A stretch of 17,649 nucleotides of DNA from Clostridiaceae bacterium UBA4839 (GTDB lineage: Bacteria; Bacillota; Clostridia; Clostridiales; Caloramatoraceae). The stretch is taken from positions 1 through 17,649 of the forward strand of contig DHEX01000066.1 in NCBI GenBank assembly GCA_002400085.1. The letters are read 5' to 3'. Under the pieces are notes generated by a model, which did not search any database, was not told where the DNA came from, and was given only the letters and a program-made list of their open reading frames with translations. Of this stretch, positions 1 through 7,121 are shown piece by piece. The translations under genes were made by a program, and so were the position numbers. Positions within the stretch are counted from its first letter, which is position 1; every line of letters begins with the position of its first letter.

Positions 1-7
1 TTATCTA

Positions 8-13
8 CCTCCT
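8..13 (-). promoter_or_regulatory. possible RBS of a divergent gene off the left edge
   Basis: Read on the minus strand, an AGGAGG lies seven bases before the window edge. This is the right distance for a start codon just outside the window. If real, a gene diverges from the TtcA-like gene and the ~70 bases between them hold both promoters. Only the Shine-Dalgarno match is seen; the gene itself is inferred. Confidence 0.35.
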
Positions 14-84
14 ACTCGATTGTTGTTATTTTATTACCTTTAAATTATGCAATCTATATTGTATAATTGCCTTGGAGGGTATAT

Positions 85-837
85 ATGATAAAGTTTGATA
101 GAAAATATAATAGGATGTTTTTAAATGATGTAAGGGAAGCAGTGGAATTCTATGGTATGATAAAAAATGGAGATAGGGTTGCTGTAGGCTTATCGGGCGG
201 AAAAGACAGCATTGCACTTTTATTTATGCTTAAACTTTTAAAGGAATATTCCTATTTAAAATTTGACTTGTGCGGTATTAATATTGATCTTGGATTTAAT
301 AATGATATGAAACCTCTTGTTGATTTTTGCTCCCAAAACGATATAGAGATTATTATTGAAAAAACTGATATTGGCGATGTAGTATTTAAGGATAGAAAAG
401 AAAAAAATCCCTGTTCGCTTTGCTCTAGATTAAGGAAGGGAGCTCTATATAGAGTTGCTAATAGGGAAGGATATAACACAGTTGCTCTTGGACATACTTC
501 TGATGATGCTATAGAAACTTTTTTTATGAATATGCTGTGCGTTGGGAAGTTAGGTATATTCAGCCCCTGTGCTTATTACGAAGGAAAAGGCTTGAGAATA
601 ATAAGACCTATGGTTTATATTGATGAGGAAACGGTTAAAAAGGTTGTAAATATGGAAAATCTTCCTGTTATTGAAAGCGGATGCCCTGCAGATGGGAAAA
701 CTGTTAGACAGGAAATGAAAGATTTAACTTCTAAGCTTAGAACAAAATACCCGGACTTAAATAAAAAGATGATTACAGCTTTTGAAAATATAGATAATAG
801 AAAAATGTGGAAGCAAAGGGGGCAGATCATGTTATGA
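85..837 (+). CDS. TtcA-like PP-loop ATPase (tRNA 2-thiocytidine biosynthesis family)
   Basis: A 250-residue N-type ATP pyrophosphatase. The PP-loop SGGKDS is at residues 37-42. A CSLCSRLRKG segment supplies Cys110 and Cys113, and a third cysteine lies in SGCPADGK (Cys200). This CxxC-plus-C layout is that of TtcA, which binds a 4Fe-4S cluster and 2-thiolates cytidine 32 in some tRNAs; GHTSDDAIET also matches TtcA. It is shorter than E. coli TtcA (about 310 residues), so the exact substrate is uncertain. The ATG at 85 is chosen because GGAGGG sits six bases upstream (74-79); an in-frame TTG at 67 has no such signal. The stop overlaps the next start (ATGA at 834-837), implying translational coupling to larE. 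Family certain; tRNA substrate inferred. Confidence 0.85.
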   Translation: MIKFDRKYNRMFLNDVREAVEFYGMIKNGDRVAVGLSGGKDSIALLFMLKLLKEYSYLKFDLCGINIDLGFNNDMKPLVDFCSQNDIEIIIEKTDIGDVVFKDRKEKNPCSLCSRLRKGALYRVANREGYNTVALGHTSDDAIETFFMNMLCVGKLGIFSPCAYYEGKGLRIIRPMVYIDEETVKKVVNMENLPVIESGCPADGKTVRQEMKDLTSKLRTKYPDLNKKMITAFENIDNRKMWKQRGQIML

Positions 838-1631
838 ATACAAATGAAAAGTTTGAAAAACTAAAACAAATATTAGAGGACATGGGAAGCGTTGCTGTAG
901 CTTTTTCAGGAGGGGTTGACAGTACATTGCTGCTTAAAGCTGCTAAGGATACTTTAGGCAGTCGTGCTATTGCGGTAACTGCAGTTTCATATATATATCC
1001 TTCTTATGAAGCTGTAGATGCAGTTAATTTTGCAAATGAAATTGGAATTTATCATGTCAAGTTCAAATTTGATCCTTTAAAGGAAGTTGAGGGGTTTAAA
1101 AATAACCCATATGACAGATGTTACATATGTAAAAAGAATCTTTTCTCAAGGATAATTCACATTGCGGAAAATGAAGGAATAAAATATGCTGCTGATGGAA
1201 CTAATGCAGATGATATATTAGATTATAGACCAGGCCTTAAGGCTGTAAATGAGCTTGGTATAAGAAGTCCTCTTCTTGAAGCAGGATTAAATAAGAATGA
1301 AATAAGGGAACTTTCAAAAACCATAGGACTTAATGTTTATAACAAGCCATCTATAGCTTGCCTTGCAAGTAGAATTTCTTATGGTGATGATATAGACAGA
1401 AAAAAGCTTTTAATGATAGATAATGCTGAATCCTATTTATTATCTATGGGATTTAAGAATGTAAGGGTTAGGTGCCATCAAAATCTTGCAAGAATTGAAG
1501 TACAAAGGGATGAATTATACAAGTTTTTTAAAATGGATTTTATTGATGAAATAGAAAAAGTTTTAAAGGACATTGGGTTTAAATATGTTTCTTTGGATTT
1601 GTCTGGCTATAGAACAGGCAGTATGAATTAG
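834..1631 (+). CDS. larE: LarE, ATP-dependent sulfur transferase for nickel-pincer cofactor
   Basis: A 265-residue PP-loop enzyme. SGGVDS (residues 25-30) binds ATP. In known LarE, the enzyme adenylates the carboxylates of the LarB product and converts them to thiocarboxylates for the nickel-pincer nucleotide used by lactate racemase and relatives. The CLASR segment places a cysteine at residue 176, the same number as the sacrificial Cys176 of Lactobacillus plantarum LarE. This protein also has DRCYICKK with Cys96 and Cys99, so three cysteines could hold a 4Fe-4S cluster as described for some LarE proteins that recycle sulfur. The ATG at 834 is preferred to a GTG at 807: an AAGGGGG stretch (816-822) precedes it and it overlaps the upstream stop by four bases. 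Family assignment is strong; the cluster-type mechanism is inference. Confidence 0.9.
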   Translation: MNTNEKFEKLKQILEDMGSVAVAFSGGVDSTLLLKAAKDTLGSRAIAVTAVSYIYPSYEAVDAVNFANEIGIYHVKFKFDPLKEVEGFKNNPYDRCYICKKNLFSRIIHIAENEGIKYAADGTNADDILDYRPGLKAVNELGIRSPLLEAGLNKNEIRELSKTIGLNVYNKPSIACLASRISYGDDIDRKKLLMIDNAESYLLSMGFKNVRVRCHQNLARIEVQRDELYKFFKMDFIDEIEKVLKDIGFKYVSLDLSGYRTGSMN

Positions 1632-1754
1632 GCTTTTAAAATATTTTATTTGTTTTGATAGTTTACTTAAAATTATTAGCGATAGAAAAATATTGTAGAG
1701 GTGATTTACTGATTAACTTTAATTTAAGTTATTGGTGTATGGGAGGTTATTTTT
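1632..1754 (+). other. larE-larC spacer
   Basis: A 123-base A/T-rich gap with a small inverted repeat (AACTT near 1714, AAGTT near 1725). There is no convincing promoter or terminator, so larC is probably read from the same transcript as larE, but this is not proven. Confidence 0.4.
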
Positions 1755-2963
1755 ATGAGCATATTATATTTTGACTGTTTTTCTGGCATTAGTGGAGATA
1801 TGACAGTAGGTGCTCTTATTGATATAGGAGTTCCACAAGAATATATATTAAATAACTTATCCTTATTAAATATTAATGATGAATATGAAATAGAGATAAA
1901 AAAAGGTGTAAAAAGTGGAATACAGGGAACGGATTTTATTGTAAAGCTTAAAGAAGATGAAGAGGATCAGGAACATAAAGAAGATTTCCATCATCATCAT
2001 GGAAGAAATCCTTATGATATAGAAAAAATAATAGATGATAGTGATTTAAATCAAAATATAAAAAATATATCTAAGGATATATTCAAATGTATAGCAGAAG
2101 CAGAGGCAAAGGTCCATGGGAAAGATGTATATGATGTTCATTTTCATGAGGTTGGGGCTGTGGATTCTATAATTGATATTGTAGGGACGGCTATTTGCAT
2201 CGATTATTTAAAGCCTAAAAAAATTATATGTTCACCTGTAAATACAGGCAAAGGCTTTGTAAATTGCCAGCATGGCATTATTCCTGTTCCAGCTCCTGCA
2301 GTGGCTGAAATTTTAAGGGGTGTACCTGTTTATTGTGATGAAAGAGAATTTGAGCTTACCACTCCAACAGGTGCTGCAATAGTTAAAACCCTTTCAAGTG
2401 AATTTAGGGAATTAAATAAAATTACAATTAAAAAGGTTGGATATGGATGCGGAAAAAGGGATAGTGAGAAGCCTAATCTTTTAAGAGTGTATATGTGTGA
2501 AAATGAAGAAGGAGAATGTTCGCTTTTAGAGACCACCATAGATGATATGAATCCAGAAATTTATGGATATCTAATGGAAAAGCTTTTTGAAGCTGGTGCC
2601 GTAGATGTTTATTATTCTCCTGTATATATGAAGAAAAACAGGCCAGGAGTTGTAATAACAGTTATAGCACCTGAAAAGTATGAGAAAAAAATAAAAGAAA
2701 TAATCTTTAGTGAAACTACAACTATTGGTATAAGAAAAATACAGATTGAAAGGGATACTCTTGAAAGGGAAGAAAGTACTATTTATACTGCTTATGGCAG
2801 TATCAGGTGTAAATTTGCAAAAAGAAATGGCAAGATCTGCAATATAAGTCCCGAATATGATGACATTAAAGATTGTGCAGTGAGATATAATAAACCACTA
2901 AAAGAAATTTACAATTATGCAATAGCTGAAATAATGAAAAATTACTTACACAGTCATTCATAA
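1755..2963 (+). CDS. larC: LarC, nickel insertion protein for nickel-pincer cofactor
   Basis: A 402-residue cyclometallase that inserts nickel into pyridinium-3,5-bisthiocarboxylic acid mononucleotide in a CTP-dependent reaction (established for LarC). The N terminus DCFSGISGDM, the FHEVGAVDSIIDIVG block and the C-terminal LarC2-like part are all present in one frame. In L. plantarum the gene is split into larC1 and larC2 and joined by ribosomal frameshifting; no such split is seen here. A histidine cluster HHHH at residues 79-82, next to an acidic stretch, is a likely nickel-handling segment. The ATG at 1755 has GGGAGG eight bases upstream. LarB is not in the window, and neither is LarA or another user of the cofactor. 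Confidence 0.93.
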   Translation: MSILYFDCFSGISGDMTVGALIDIGVPQEYILNNLSLLNINDEYEIEIKKGVKSGIQGTDFIVKLKEDEEDQEHKEDFHHHHGRNPYDIEKIIDDSDLNQNIKNISKDIFKCIAEAEAKVHGKDVYDVHFHEVGAVDSIIDIVGTAICIDYLKPKKIICSPVNTGKGFVNCQHGIIPVPAPAVAEILRGVPVYCDEREFELTTPTGAAIVKTLSSEFRELNKITIKKVGYGCGKRDSEKPNLLRVYMCENEEGECSLLETTIDDMNPEIYGYLMEKLFEAGAVDVYYSPVYMKKNRPGVVITVIAPEKYEKKIKEIIFSETTTIGIRKIQIERDTLEREESTIYTAYGSIRCKFAKRNGKICNISPEYDDIKDCAVRYNKPLKEIYNYAIAEIMKNYLHSHS

Positions 2964-2980
2964 TTTAGATTTAATTCACC

Positions 2981-3058
2981 GCGGAGATAAGAAAAATATA
3001 TTCTATTCACTTTTCCCGTTTGCAAAGATGTTCATTCCATATATTTTCTTATCTCCGC
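2981..3058. repeat. long imperfect inverted repeat between larC and the guaBA promoter
   Basis: Arms at 2981-3001 and 3039-3058 are complementary over 20 base pairs with a single extra A in the left arm (outer end GCGGAGATAAG, matched by CTTATCTCCGC). The loop is 37 bases. No T-run follows the right arm, so it is not a standard intrinsic terminator, although it may still end or protect the larC transcript. No target-site duplication was evident. It could be a small insertion element, a processing site or a structured RNA. Confidence 0.75.
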
Positions 3059-3101
3059 TGTAACTTGTTCATTAAAATTGAAGGCTATTGTAAAAAGGGC
3101 A

Positions 3102-3130
3102 TTGACACAAAAAATTCAAAAGCTTATAAT
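3102..3130 (+). promoter_or_regulatory. sigma-A promoter of guaBA
   Basis: A perfect TTGACA (3102-3107) and a perfect TATAAT (3125-3130) are separated by 17 bases. Transcription should begin near 3137, about 20 bases before the riboswitch aptamer. This is the clearest housekeeping promoter in the window. Confidence 0.93.
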
Positions 3131-3156
3131 ACATAAAAATAAATAAAAAACACAAA

Positions 3157-3229
3157 CTTACTCATATAGTGCCGGTAATAGGGACCGGAAGTATCTACCG
3201 AAAACCGTAAATTTTCGACTATGAGTGAG
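3157..3229 (+). ncRNA. purine riboswitch aptamer, guanine class
   Basis: The sequence aligns without gaps to the Bacillus subtilis xpt aptamer. P1 is 3157-3166 with 3220-3229 (ten pairs, one of them T-G). P2 is CCGGT/ACCGG closing the loop AATAGGG, whose two G residues can pair with the CC of the P3 loop CCGTAAA. The junction holds TCTACC (3194-3199). The specificity base (xpt position 74) is C at 3219, which predicts guanine or hypoxanthine rather than adenine. Bases equivalent to U22, U47 and U51 are all present. A small difference from xpt is G instead of A at position 24 in J1/2. Ligand class is inferred from these positions. Confidence 0.95.
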
Positions 3230-3293
3230 GTGTATTTAATTTGCATGTTTGCATGTTGCACTTCACTCAGAGTCTACACATGCAAATTTTTTT
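3222..3293 (+). terminator. riboswitch-controlled terminator/antiterminator
   Basis: Terminator stem: 3238-3248 pairs perfectly with 3278-3288 (11 bp), and a T-run covers 3287-3293. A tandem TTTGCATG (3240-3247, 3248-3255) offers a second possible 5' arm. Antiterminator: 3222-3232, which contains the 3' strand of P1, pairs with 3259-3269 (11 bp, one G-U) and crosses the terminator stem, so only one can form. Guanine binding holds P1, prevents the antiterminator and stops transcription before guaB: an OFF switch. The structure is read directly; the regulatory direction follows known guanine riboswitches. Confidence 0.88.
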
Positions 3294-3312
3294 ATATATA
3301 AGGAGGATTTCA

Positions 3313-4767
3313 ATGGGAATCATTTTAAAACAAGCATATACCTTTGATGATGTACTACTTGTACCACAAAAATCAAGTGTTCTTCCAAGAGAAGTAGAGC
3401 TTTCAACAAATCTTACAAAAAAGATAAAGCTTAATATACCAATGATGAGTGCTGGTATGGATACTGTTACAGAAGCTAAAATGGCAATTGCTATGGCAAG
3501 GGAAGGCGGAATTGGTATAATTCATAAAAACATGTCTATTGAAGCTCAGGCTTCAGAAGTTGATAAGGTTAAGCGTTCTGAGCATGGTGTCATTACTGAT
3601 CCATTCCATTTAACTCCAGAACATACAATTGAAGATGCAGATAAACTAATGGGGAAATACAGAATATCTGGCGTTCCTATTGTGGATGGGACAAAACTTG
3701 TTGGAATAATAACAAATAGAGATATAAGATTTGAAAAGGATTATTCAAGAAAAATTAAAGATGTTATGACAAAGGATAATTTAGTTACTGCTCCAGCAGG
3801 AACAGATTTAATACAGGCAGAGCAGATTTTAAGAAAATATAAAATAGAAAAACTTCCCCTTGTAGATGAAAACAATAATTTAATGGGGCTTATAACTATT
3901 AAAGACATTGAAAAGGTTGAAAAGTTTCCAAATGCAGCAAAGGATAATAATGGGAGACTTCTTGTTGGAGCTGCAGTAGGTGTTACAGATAACATGATGG
4001 AAAGGGTAGATGCTCTTTATAATGCAAAAGTTGATGTGATTGTAGTTGACACTGCTCATGGCCATTCAAAGGGAGTTTTAGATGCAGTTTATGCTATAAA
4101 AAATAAGTACCCAGATCTTCAAGTTATTGGAGGGAATGTAGCAACTGCTGCTGCAGTTCATGATTTAATTGAAGCAGGAGCAGACTGCGTTAAAGTTGGA
4201 ATAGGACCTGGTTCAATTTGTACAACAAGAGTTATTGCAGGAGTTGGTGTTCCGCAGCTTACAGCAGTTATGGACTGTGCTGAGGAAGGGGATAAATATG
4301 GTGTGCCTATAATTGCAGATGGAGGAATAAAGTATTCTGGAGATATAGTTAAAGCTTTAGCAGCCGGAGCATCTATAGTTATGATGGGTTCATTATTTGC
4401 AGGCTGTGAGGAAAGCCCTGGAGATGAAGAACTTTATCAGGGAAGAAAATTTAAGGTTTACAGGGGGATGGGCTCAATTGCTGCAATGCAAGATGGAAGC
4501 AGCGATAGATACTTCCAAGAGGGAAATAAAAAATTAGTCCCAGAGGGGGTAGAAGGAAGAGTGCCATACAAGGGACCTGTGGCAGATACTATATTCCAAA
4601 TGATTGGCGGTTTAAGATCAGGAATGGGTTACTGCGGTGCGAGAACTATAAATGAGCTTAGAAAAAATGCAGTATTTGTTTTACAAACTTCTGCAGGACT
4701 TCATGAGAGCCATCCACATGATATACAGATAACAAGGGAAGCTCCAAACTATACGCCAAATTTATAA
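3313..4767 (+). CDS. guaB: IMP dehydrogenase
   Basis: 484 residues, normal length for bacterial IMPDH. It oxidises IMP to XMP with NAD, the committed step of guanine nucleotide synthesis, in the cytoplasm as a tetramer. The N-terminal FDDVLLVP block is followed by a CBS pair at about residues 93-210 (Bateman module) and the catalytic GPGSICTTR loop with Cys303. The ATG at 3313 is chosen because AGGAGG (3301-3306) precedes it at the right spacing. A longer reading from 3241 would begin inside the riboswitch terminator and add a non-homologous leader, so it is rejected. guaA follows after 24 bases, forming a guaBA operon controlled by the guanine riboswitch. Confidence 0.97.
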   Translation: MGIILKQAYTFDDVLLVPQKSSVLPREVELSTNLTKKIKLNIPMMSAGMDTVTEAKMAIAMAREGGIGIIHKNMSIEAQASEVDKVKRSEHGVITDPFHLTPEHTIEDADKLMGKYRISGVPIVDGTKLVGIITNRDIRFEKDYSRKIKDVMTKDNLVTAPAGTDLIQAEQILRKYKIEKLPLVDENNNLMGLITIKDIEKVEKFPNAAKDNNGRLLVGAAVGVTDNMMERVDALYNAKVDVIVVDTAHGHSKGVLDAVYAIKNKYPDLQVIGGNVATAAAVHDLIEAGADCVKVGIGPGSICTTRVIAGVGVPQLTAVMDCAEEGDKYGVPIIADGGIKYSGDIVKALAAGASIVMMGSLFAGCEESPGDEELYQGRKFKVYRGMGSIAAMQDGSSDRYFQEGNKKLVPEGVEGRVPYKGPVADTIFQMIGGLRSGMGYCGARTINELRKNAVFVLQTSAGLHESHPHDIQITREAPNYTPNL

Positions 4768-4791
4768 ACTTATTATACGAGGAGGAAACTA

Positions 4792-6324
4792 ATGGATAAG
4801 GAATTTGTTATTGTTATAGATTTTGGGGGACAATATAATCAGCTTATTGTTAGAAGGGTTAGAGAAGCCAATATTTACTGTGAAATTGTTCCTTATAGTA
4901 AAGATGCAGATGAAATATTAAAGAGAAAGCCAGATGCTATTATTTTTACAGGTGGTCCAAATAGTGTAAATGATGAAAATGCACCAATGGTATCTGAAAA
5001 GATTTTAAATGCTGGTATTCCTATACTTGGAATCTGTTATGGGGACCAGCTTATTGGGAAGCTCTTAGGGGGAAAGATTGAAAGCCCTGTGGTAAGAGAG
5101 TATGGAAAAACTGAAGTAGAATTTGATACTAAGTCTCCACTTTTTGATGGAATTCCGCAAAGAAGCGTATGCTGGATGAGCCATACAGATCATATTTCAC
5201 TTCTTCCTCAGGGATTTAAAAAAATAGCTTGGAGCAGAAGCTGTGAAAATGCAGCTATGGGCGATGAAAAAAGAAAAATTTATGGTGTTCAGTTCCATCC
5301 TGAAGTTAAGCATACAGAATATGGCACAAAGATACTTCAAAACTTTTTATACAATGTATGCGGATTAAAGGGCAACTGGAATATGTCATCTTTTGTACAG
5401 GATAAAATAAAAGAAATAAAAGAAAAGGTTGGAAAAGAAAGAGTTATATGCGGTCTTTCAGGAGGAGTTGATTCTTCTGTTGCTGCAGTTTTAACTCATA
5501 AGGCGGTAGGAAATCAGCTTACTTGTATATTTGTTGACCATGGTCTTCTTAGAAAAGGTGAGGCAGATGAAGTTTACAACACCTTTAAGGGCAAATTTGG
5601 AATGAACCTAATTATGGTAGATGCAAGGGAGAGATTTTTAAGTAAATTAAAAGGTGTAACTGAACCAGAAAGAAAGAGAAAAATAATTGGAGAAGAATTT
5701 ATAAGGGTATTTGATGAGGAAGCAAGAAAGCTTCATGGAGCAAAATTCCTTGTTCAGGGAACGATTTATCCAGATGTAGTTGAAAGCGGAACTAAAACTT
5801 CAGCTACAATAAAAAGCCATCATAATGTAGGAGGGCTTCCTAAAGATTTAGATTTTAAGCTAATTGAGCCTCTTAGAGAGCTTTTTAAAGATGAAGTAAG
5901 AGCTGTTGGAAGAGAGCTTAATATACCAGAAGAAATTGTTTCAAGGCAGCCCTTCCCAGGCCCAGGACTTGCTATAAGGATTCTTGGAGATGTTACAGAG
6001 GAAAAGCTTTCACTATTAAGAGAAGCAGATTTTATAATGAGGGATGAAATTAAAAAAGCAGGTCTTAATAAAAAAATTTGGCAGTACTTTGCAGTTTTAA
6101 CCAATATAAGAAGTGTTGGGGTTATGGGAGATGAAAGAACTTATTCCTATACCATTGCTCTTCGTGCTGTTGAAAGTGTAGATGGGATGACCTCAGACTG
6201 GTTTAAGATTCCATATGAAGTTTTAGAAAAAATCTCATCAAGGATAGTAAATGAAGTTAAAGGCGTAAACAGAGTAGTTTACGACATAACCAGCAAGCCC
6301 CCAGCAACTATAGAGTGGGAGTAA
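4792..6324 (+). CDS. guaA: GMP synthase (glutamine-hydrolysing)
   Basis: 510 residues, standard for GuaA. The N-terminal class I glutamine amidotransferase has the nucleophile Cys82 in GICYGD and the His169/Glu171 pair in VQFHPEV. The C-terminal ATP pyrophosphatase has the PP-loop SGGVDSS at 223-229 and ends in the conserved KPPATIEWE dimerisation segment. It converts XMP plus glutamine and ATP to GMP. GGAGG lies about seven bases before the ATG at 4792. It lies immediately after guaB under the same riboswitch. No clear terminator was found between its stop and the toxin-antitoxin operator, so some read-through into that module is possible. Confidence 0.97.
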   Translation: MDKEFVIVIDFGGQYNQLIVRRVREANIYCEIVPYSKDADEILKRKPDAIIFTGGPNSVNDENAPMVSEKILNAGIPILGICYGDQLIGKLLGGKIESPVVREYGKTEVEFDTKSPLFDGIPQRSVCWMSHTDHISLLPQGFKKIAWSRSCENAAMGDEKRKIYGVQFHPEVKHTEYGTKILQNFLYNVCGLKGNWNMSSFVQDKIKEIKEKVGKERVICGLSGGVDSSVAAVLTHKAVGNQLTCIFVDHGLLRKGEADEVYNTFKGKFGMNLIMVDARERFLSKLKGVTEPERKRKIIGEEFIRVFDEEARKLHGAKFLVQGTIYPDVVESGTKTSATIKSHHNVGGLPKDLDFKLIEPLRELFKDEVRAVGRELNIPEEIVSRQPFPGPGLAIRILGDVTEEKLSLLREADFIMRDEIKKAGLNKKIWQYFAVLTNIRSVGVMGDERTYSYTIALRAVESVDGMTSDWFKIPYEVLEKISSRIVNEVKGVNRVVYDITSKPPATIEWE

Positions 6325-6366
6325 TGTAAAGAATATTGGAAGTTAATTTTCAAAACTTGTTGTTAT

Positions 6367-6407
6367 TTTATCATAATTATGATAAAGTTATGATAAGGTT
6401 ATGATAA
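6367..6407 (+). promoter_or_regulatory. toxin-antitoxin operator: palindrome plus three phased repeats
   Basis: A perfect 20-bp palindrome (6367-6386, centred on CATAATTATG) is followed by further TTATGATAA copies. The nonamer starts at 6377, 6388 and 6399, exactly 11 bases apart and so on one face of the helix. The TATGAT cores resemble -10 boxes, so promoter and operator probably overlap, with a weak TTGTTG near 6357. This is the expected layout for cooperative autorepression by a Phd/YefM antitoxin or toxin-antitoxin complex; binding is inferred. Confidence 0.8.
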
Positions 6408-6428
6408 AATAATTGAGAGGTGAGGAAT

Positions 6429-6716
6429 ATGCCAGATATTAGACCAGTATCAGATTTGAGAAATAATTTTGCTGAAATTTCAAGGACTGTTCATGAAACT
6501 GCCGAACCTGTATTCTTAACCAAGAATGGTTATGGTGATATGGTTGTAATGAGCATGGAAGCTTATGAGCAGAAAATGTTTGAAAGCGAAGTATATTTAA
6601 AATTAAAGGAAGCTGAATTGGAAGCCAAGACTACTGATAAGAGGTATTCCCATAAAGAAGTTTTTGACGAATTAAGGGCAAAACTTTCTGACAGGATGGA
6701 ATCTGATAATGTATGA
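6429..6716 (+). CDS. Phd/YefM-family antitoxin
   Basis: A 95-residue protein. Its first ~55 residues (PVSDLRNNF through VVMSMEAYE) match the Phd/YefM fold: a dimeric DNA-binding domain that represses its own promoter. The charged, helix-prone C-terminal half normally wraps and neutralises the toxin. The ATG at 6429 is preferred to a GTG at 6420 because GAGAGG (6415-6420) sits eight bases upstream and MPDIRPVSDL is the usual family start. The stop overlaps the toxin start by eight bases, the typical coupling that keeps antitoxin ahead of toxin. The repeat operator directly upstream supports autoregulation. Confidence 0.9.
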   Translation: MPDIRPVSDLRNNFAEISRTVHETAEPVFLTKNGYGDMVVMSMEAYEQKMFESEVYLKLKEAELEAKTTDKRYSHKEVFDELRAKLSDRMESDNV

Positions 6717-7014
6717 AATTAGATACCTACCTTTGGCAAGGAAGGATTTAGATGACATTATAACTTATATTGCAGACCATTTAAAAGCACCAAAGGCAGC
6801 AATGGATTTATTAAATGCCTTGGATGAATCTATATCCAGACTTGAACAGTTCCCTTACTCGTGCAAGGTATATCAGCCAATTAAAGAATTGGAGAATGAA
6901 TATAGGCTTTTACCAGTCAAAAATTATGCAGTTTTCTATATGGTCAAGGAAAAAGTTGTTGAAATTCATAGGGTTGTATATGCTAAAATGGATTTAACAA
7001 AGATTATAAAATAA
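6709..7014 (+). CDS. ParE/RelE-superfamily toxin
   Basis: A 101-residue protein of the ParE/RelE fold, recognised from YEIRYLPLARKDLDDIITYIAD at the N terminus, the LNALDESISRLEQFP helix and the C-terminal RLLPVKNYAVFYMV with VVEIHRVVYAKMD. Members either poison DNA gyrase (ParE) or cut mRNA on the ribosome (RelE); sequence alone does not decide which. The Arg-Asp rich N terminus and Tyr-rich tail are compatible with either. Its ATG lies inside the antitoxin's last codons (ATGTATGA at 6709-6716). A hairpin with a T-run follows at 7029-7072. The gene appears intact. Confidence 0.88.
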   Translation: MYEIRYLPLARKDLDDIITYIADHLKAPKAAMDLLNALDESISRLEQFPYSCKVYQPIKELENEYRLLPVKNYAVFYMVKEKVVEIHRVVYAKMDLTKIIK

Positions 7015-7028
7015 TATAATTAAAGTGC

Positions 7029-7072
7029 GGAAAAAAGGGATAGCAGAAATAGAGATGTTATCTCTTTTTTCC
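7029..7072. terminator. candidate bidirectional terminator after the toxin gene
   Basis: Two readings are possible. A 14-bp stem pairs 7029-7042 with 7059-7072 (one G-U). A compact stem AGAGAT/ATCTCT (7051-7056 with 7060-7065) is directly followed by a T-run. Either could end the toxin transcript; because of the A-run on the left it could also act for the minus-strand gene ending at 7122. An outer AAAGTGC (7022-7028) pairs with GCACTTT (7100-7106), tying it to the local repeat family. Confidence 0.5.
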
Positions 7073-7117
7073 CCTAACTTGCCACATGCCATATGCCCGG
7101 CACTTTATGCAAAAAAT
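7065..7117 (+). repeat. intergenic repeat, copy A (GGCACTTT family)
   Basis: From the T-run through TAACTTGCCACAT to GGCACTTT and an A-run, this stretch resembles copy B at 8039-8089. A 13-base core is identical and the next 30 bases match at 21 positions by eye. Both copies have the same orientation. The palindromic TGCC-GGCA core resembles REP-type elements. Confidence 0.65.
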
Positions 7118-7121
7118 ATAA

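Noticed and set aside
39..67. A sigma-A promoter for the TtcA-like gene (TATAAT at 62-67)
   Set aside because: The -35 region is poor and the implied start would fall on the ribosome binding site, so it is not listed as a feature.
1755..2963. Programmed frameshift splitting larC into two parts
   Set aside because: The reading frame is continuous over both LarC regions, so no frameshift is needed here.
3241..3312. A 24-residue N-terminal extension of IMP dehydrogenase
   Set aside because: It would start within the riboswitch terminator and lacks homology; the AGGAGG before 3313 fixes the start.
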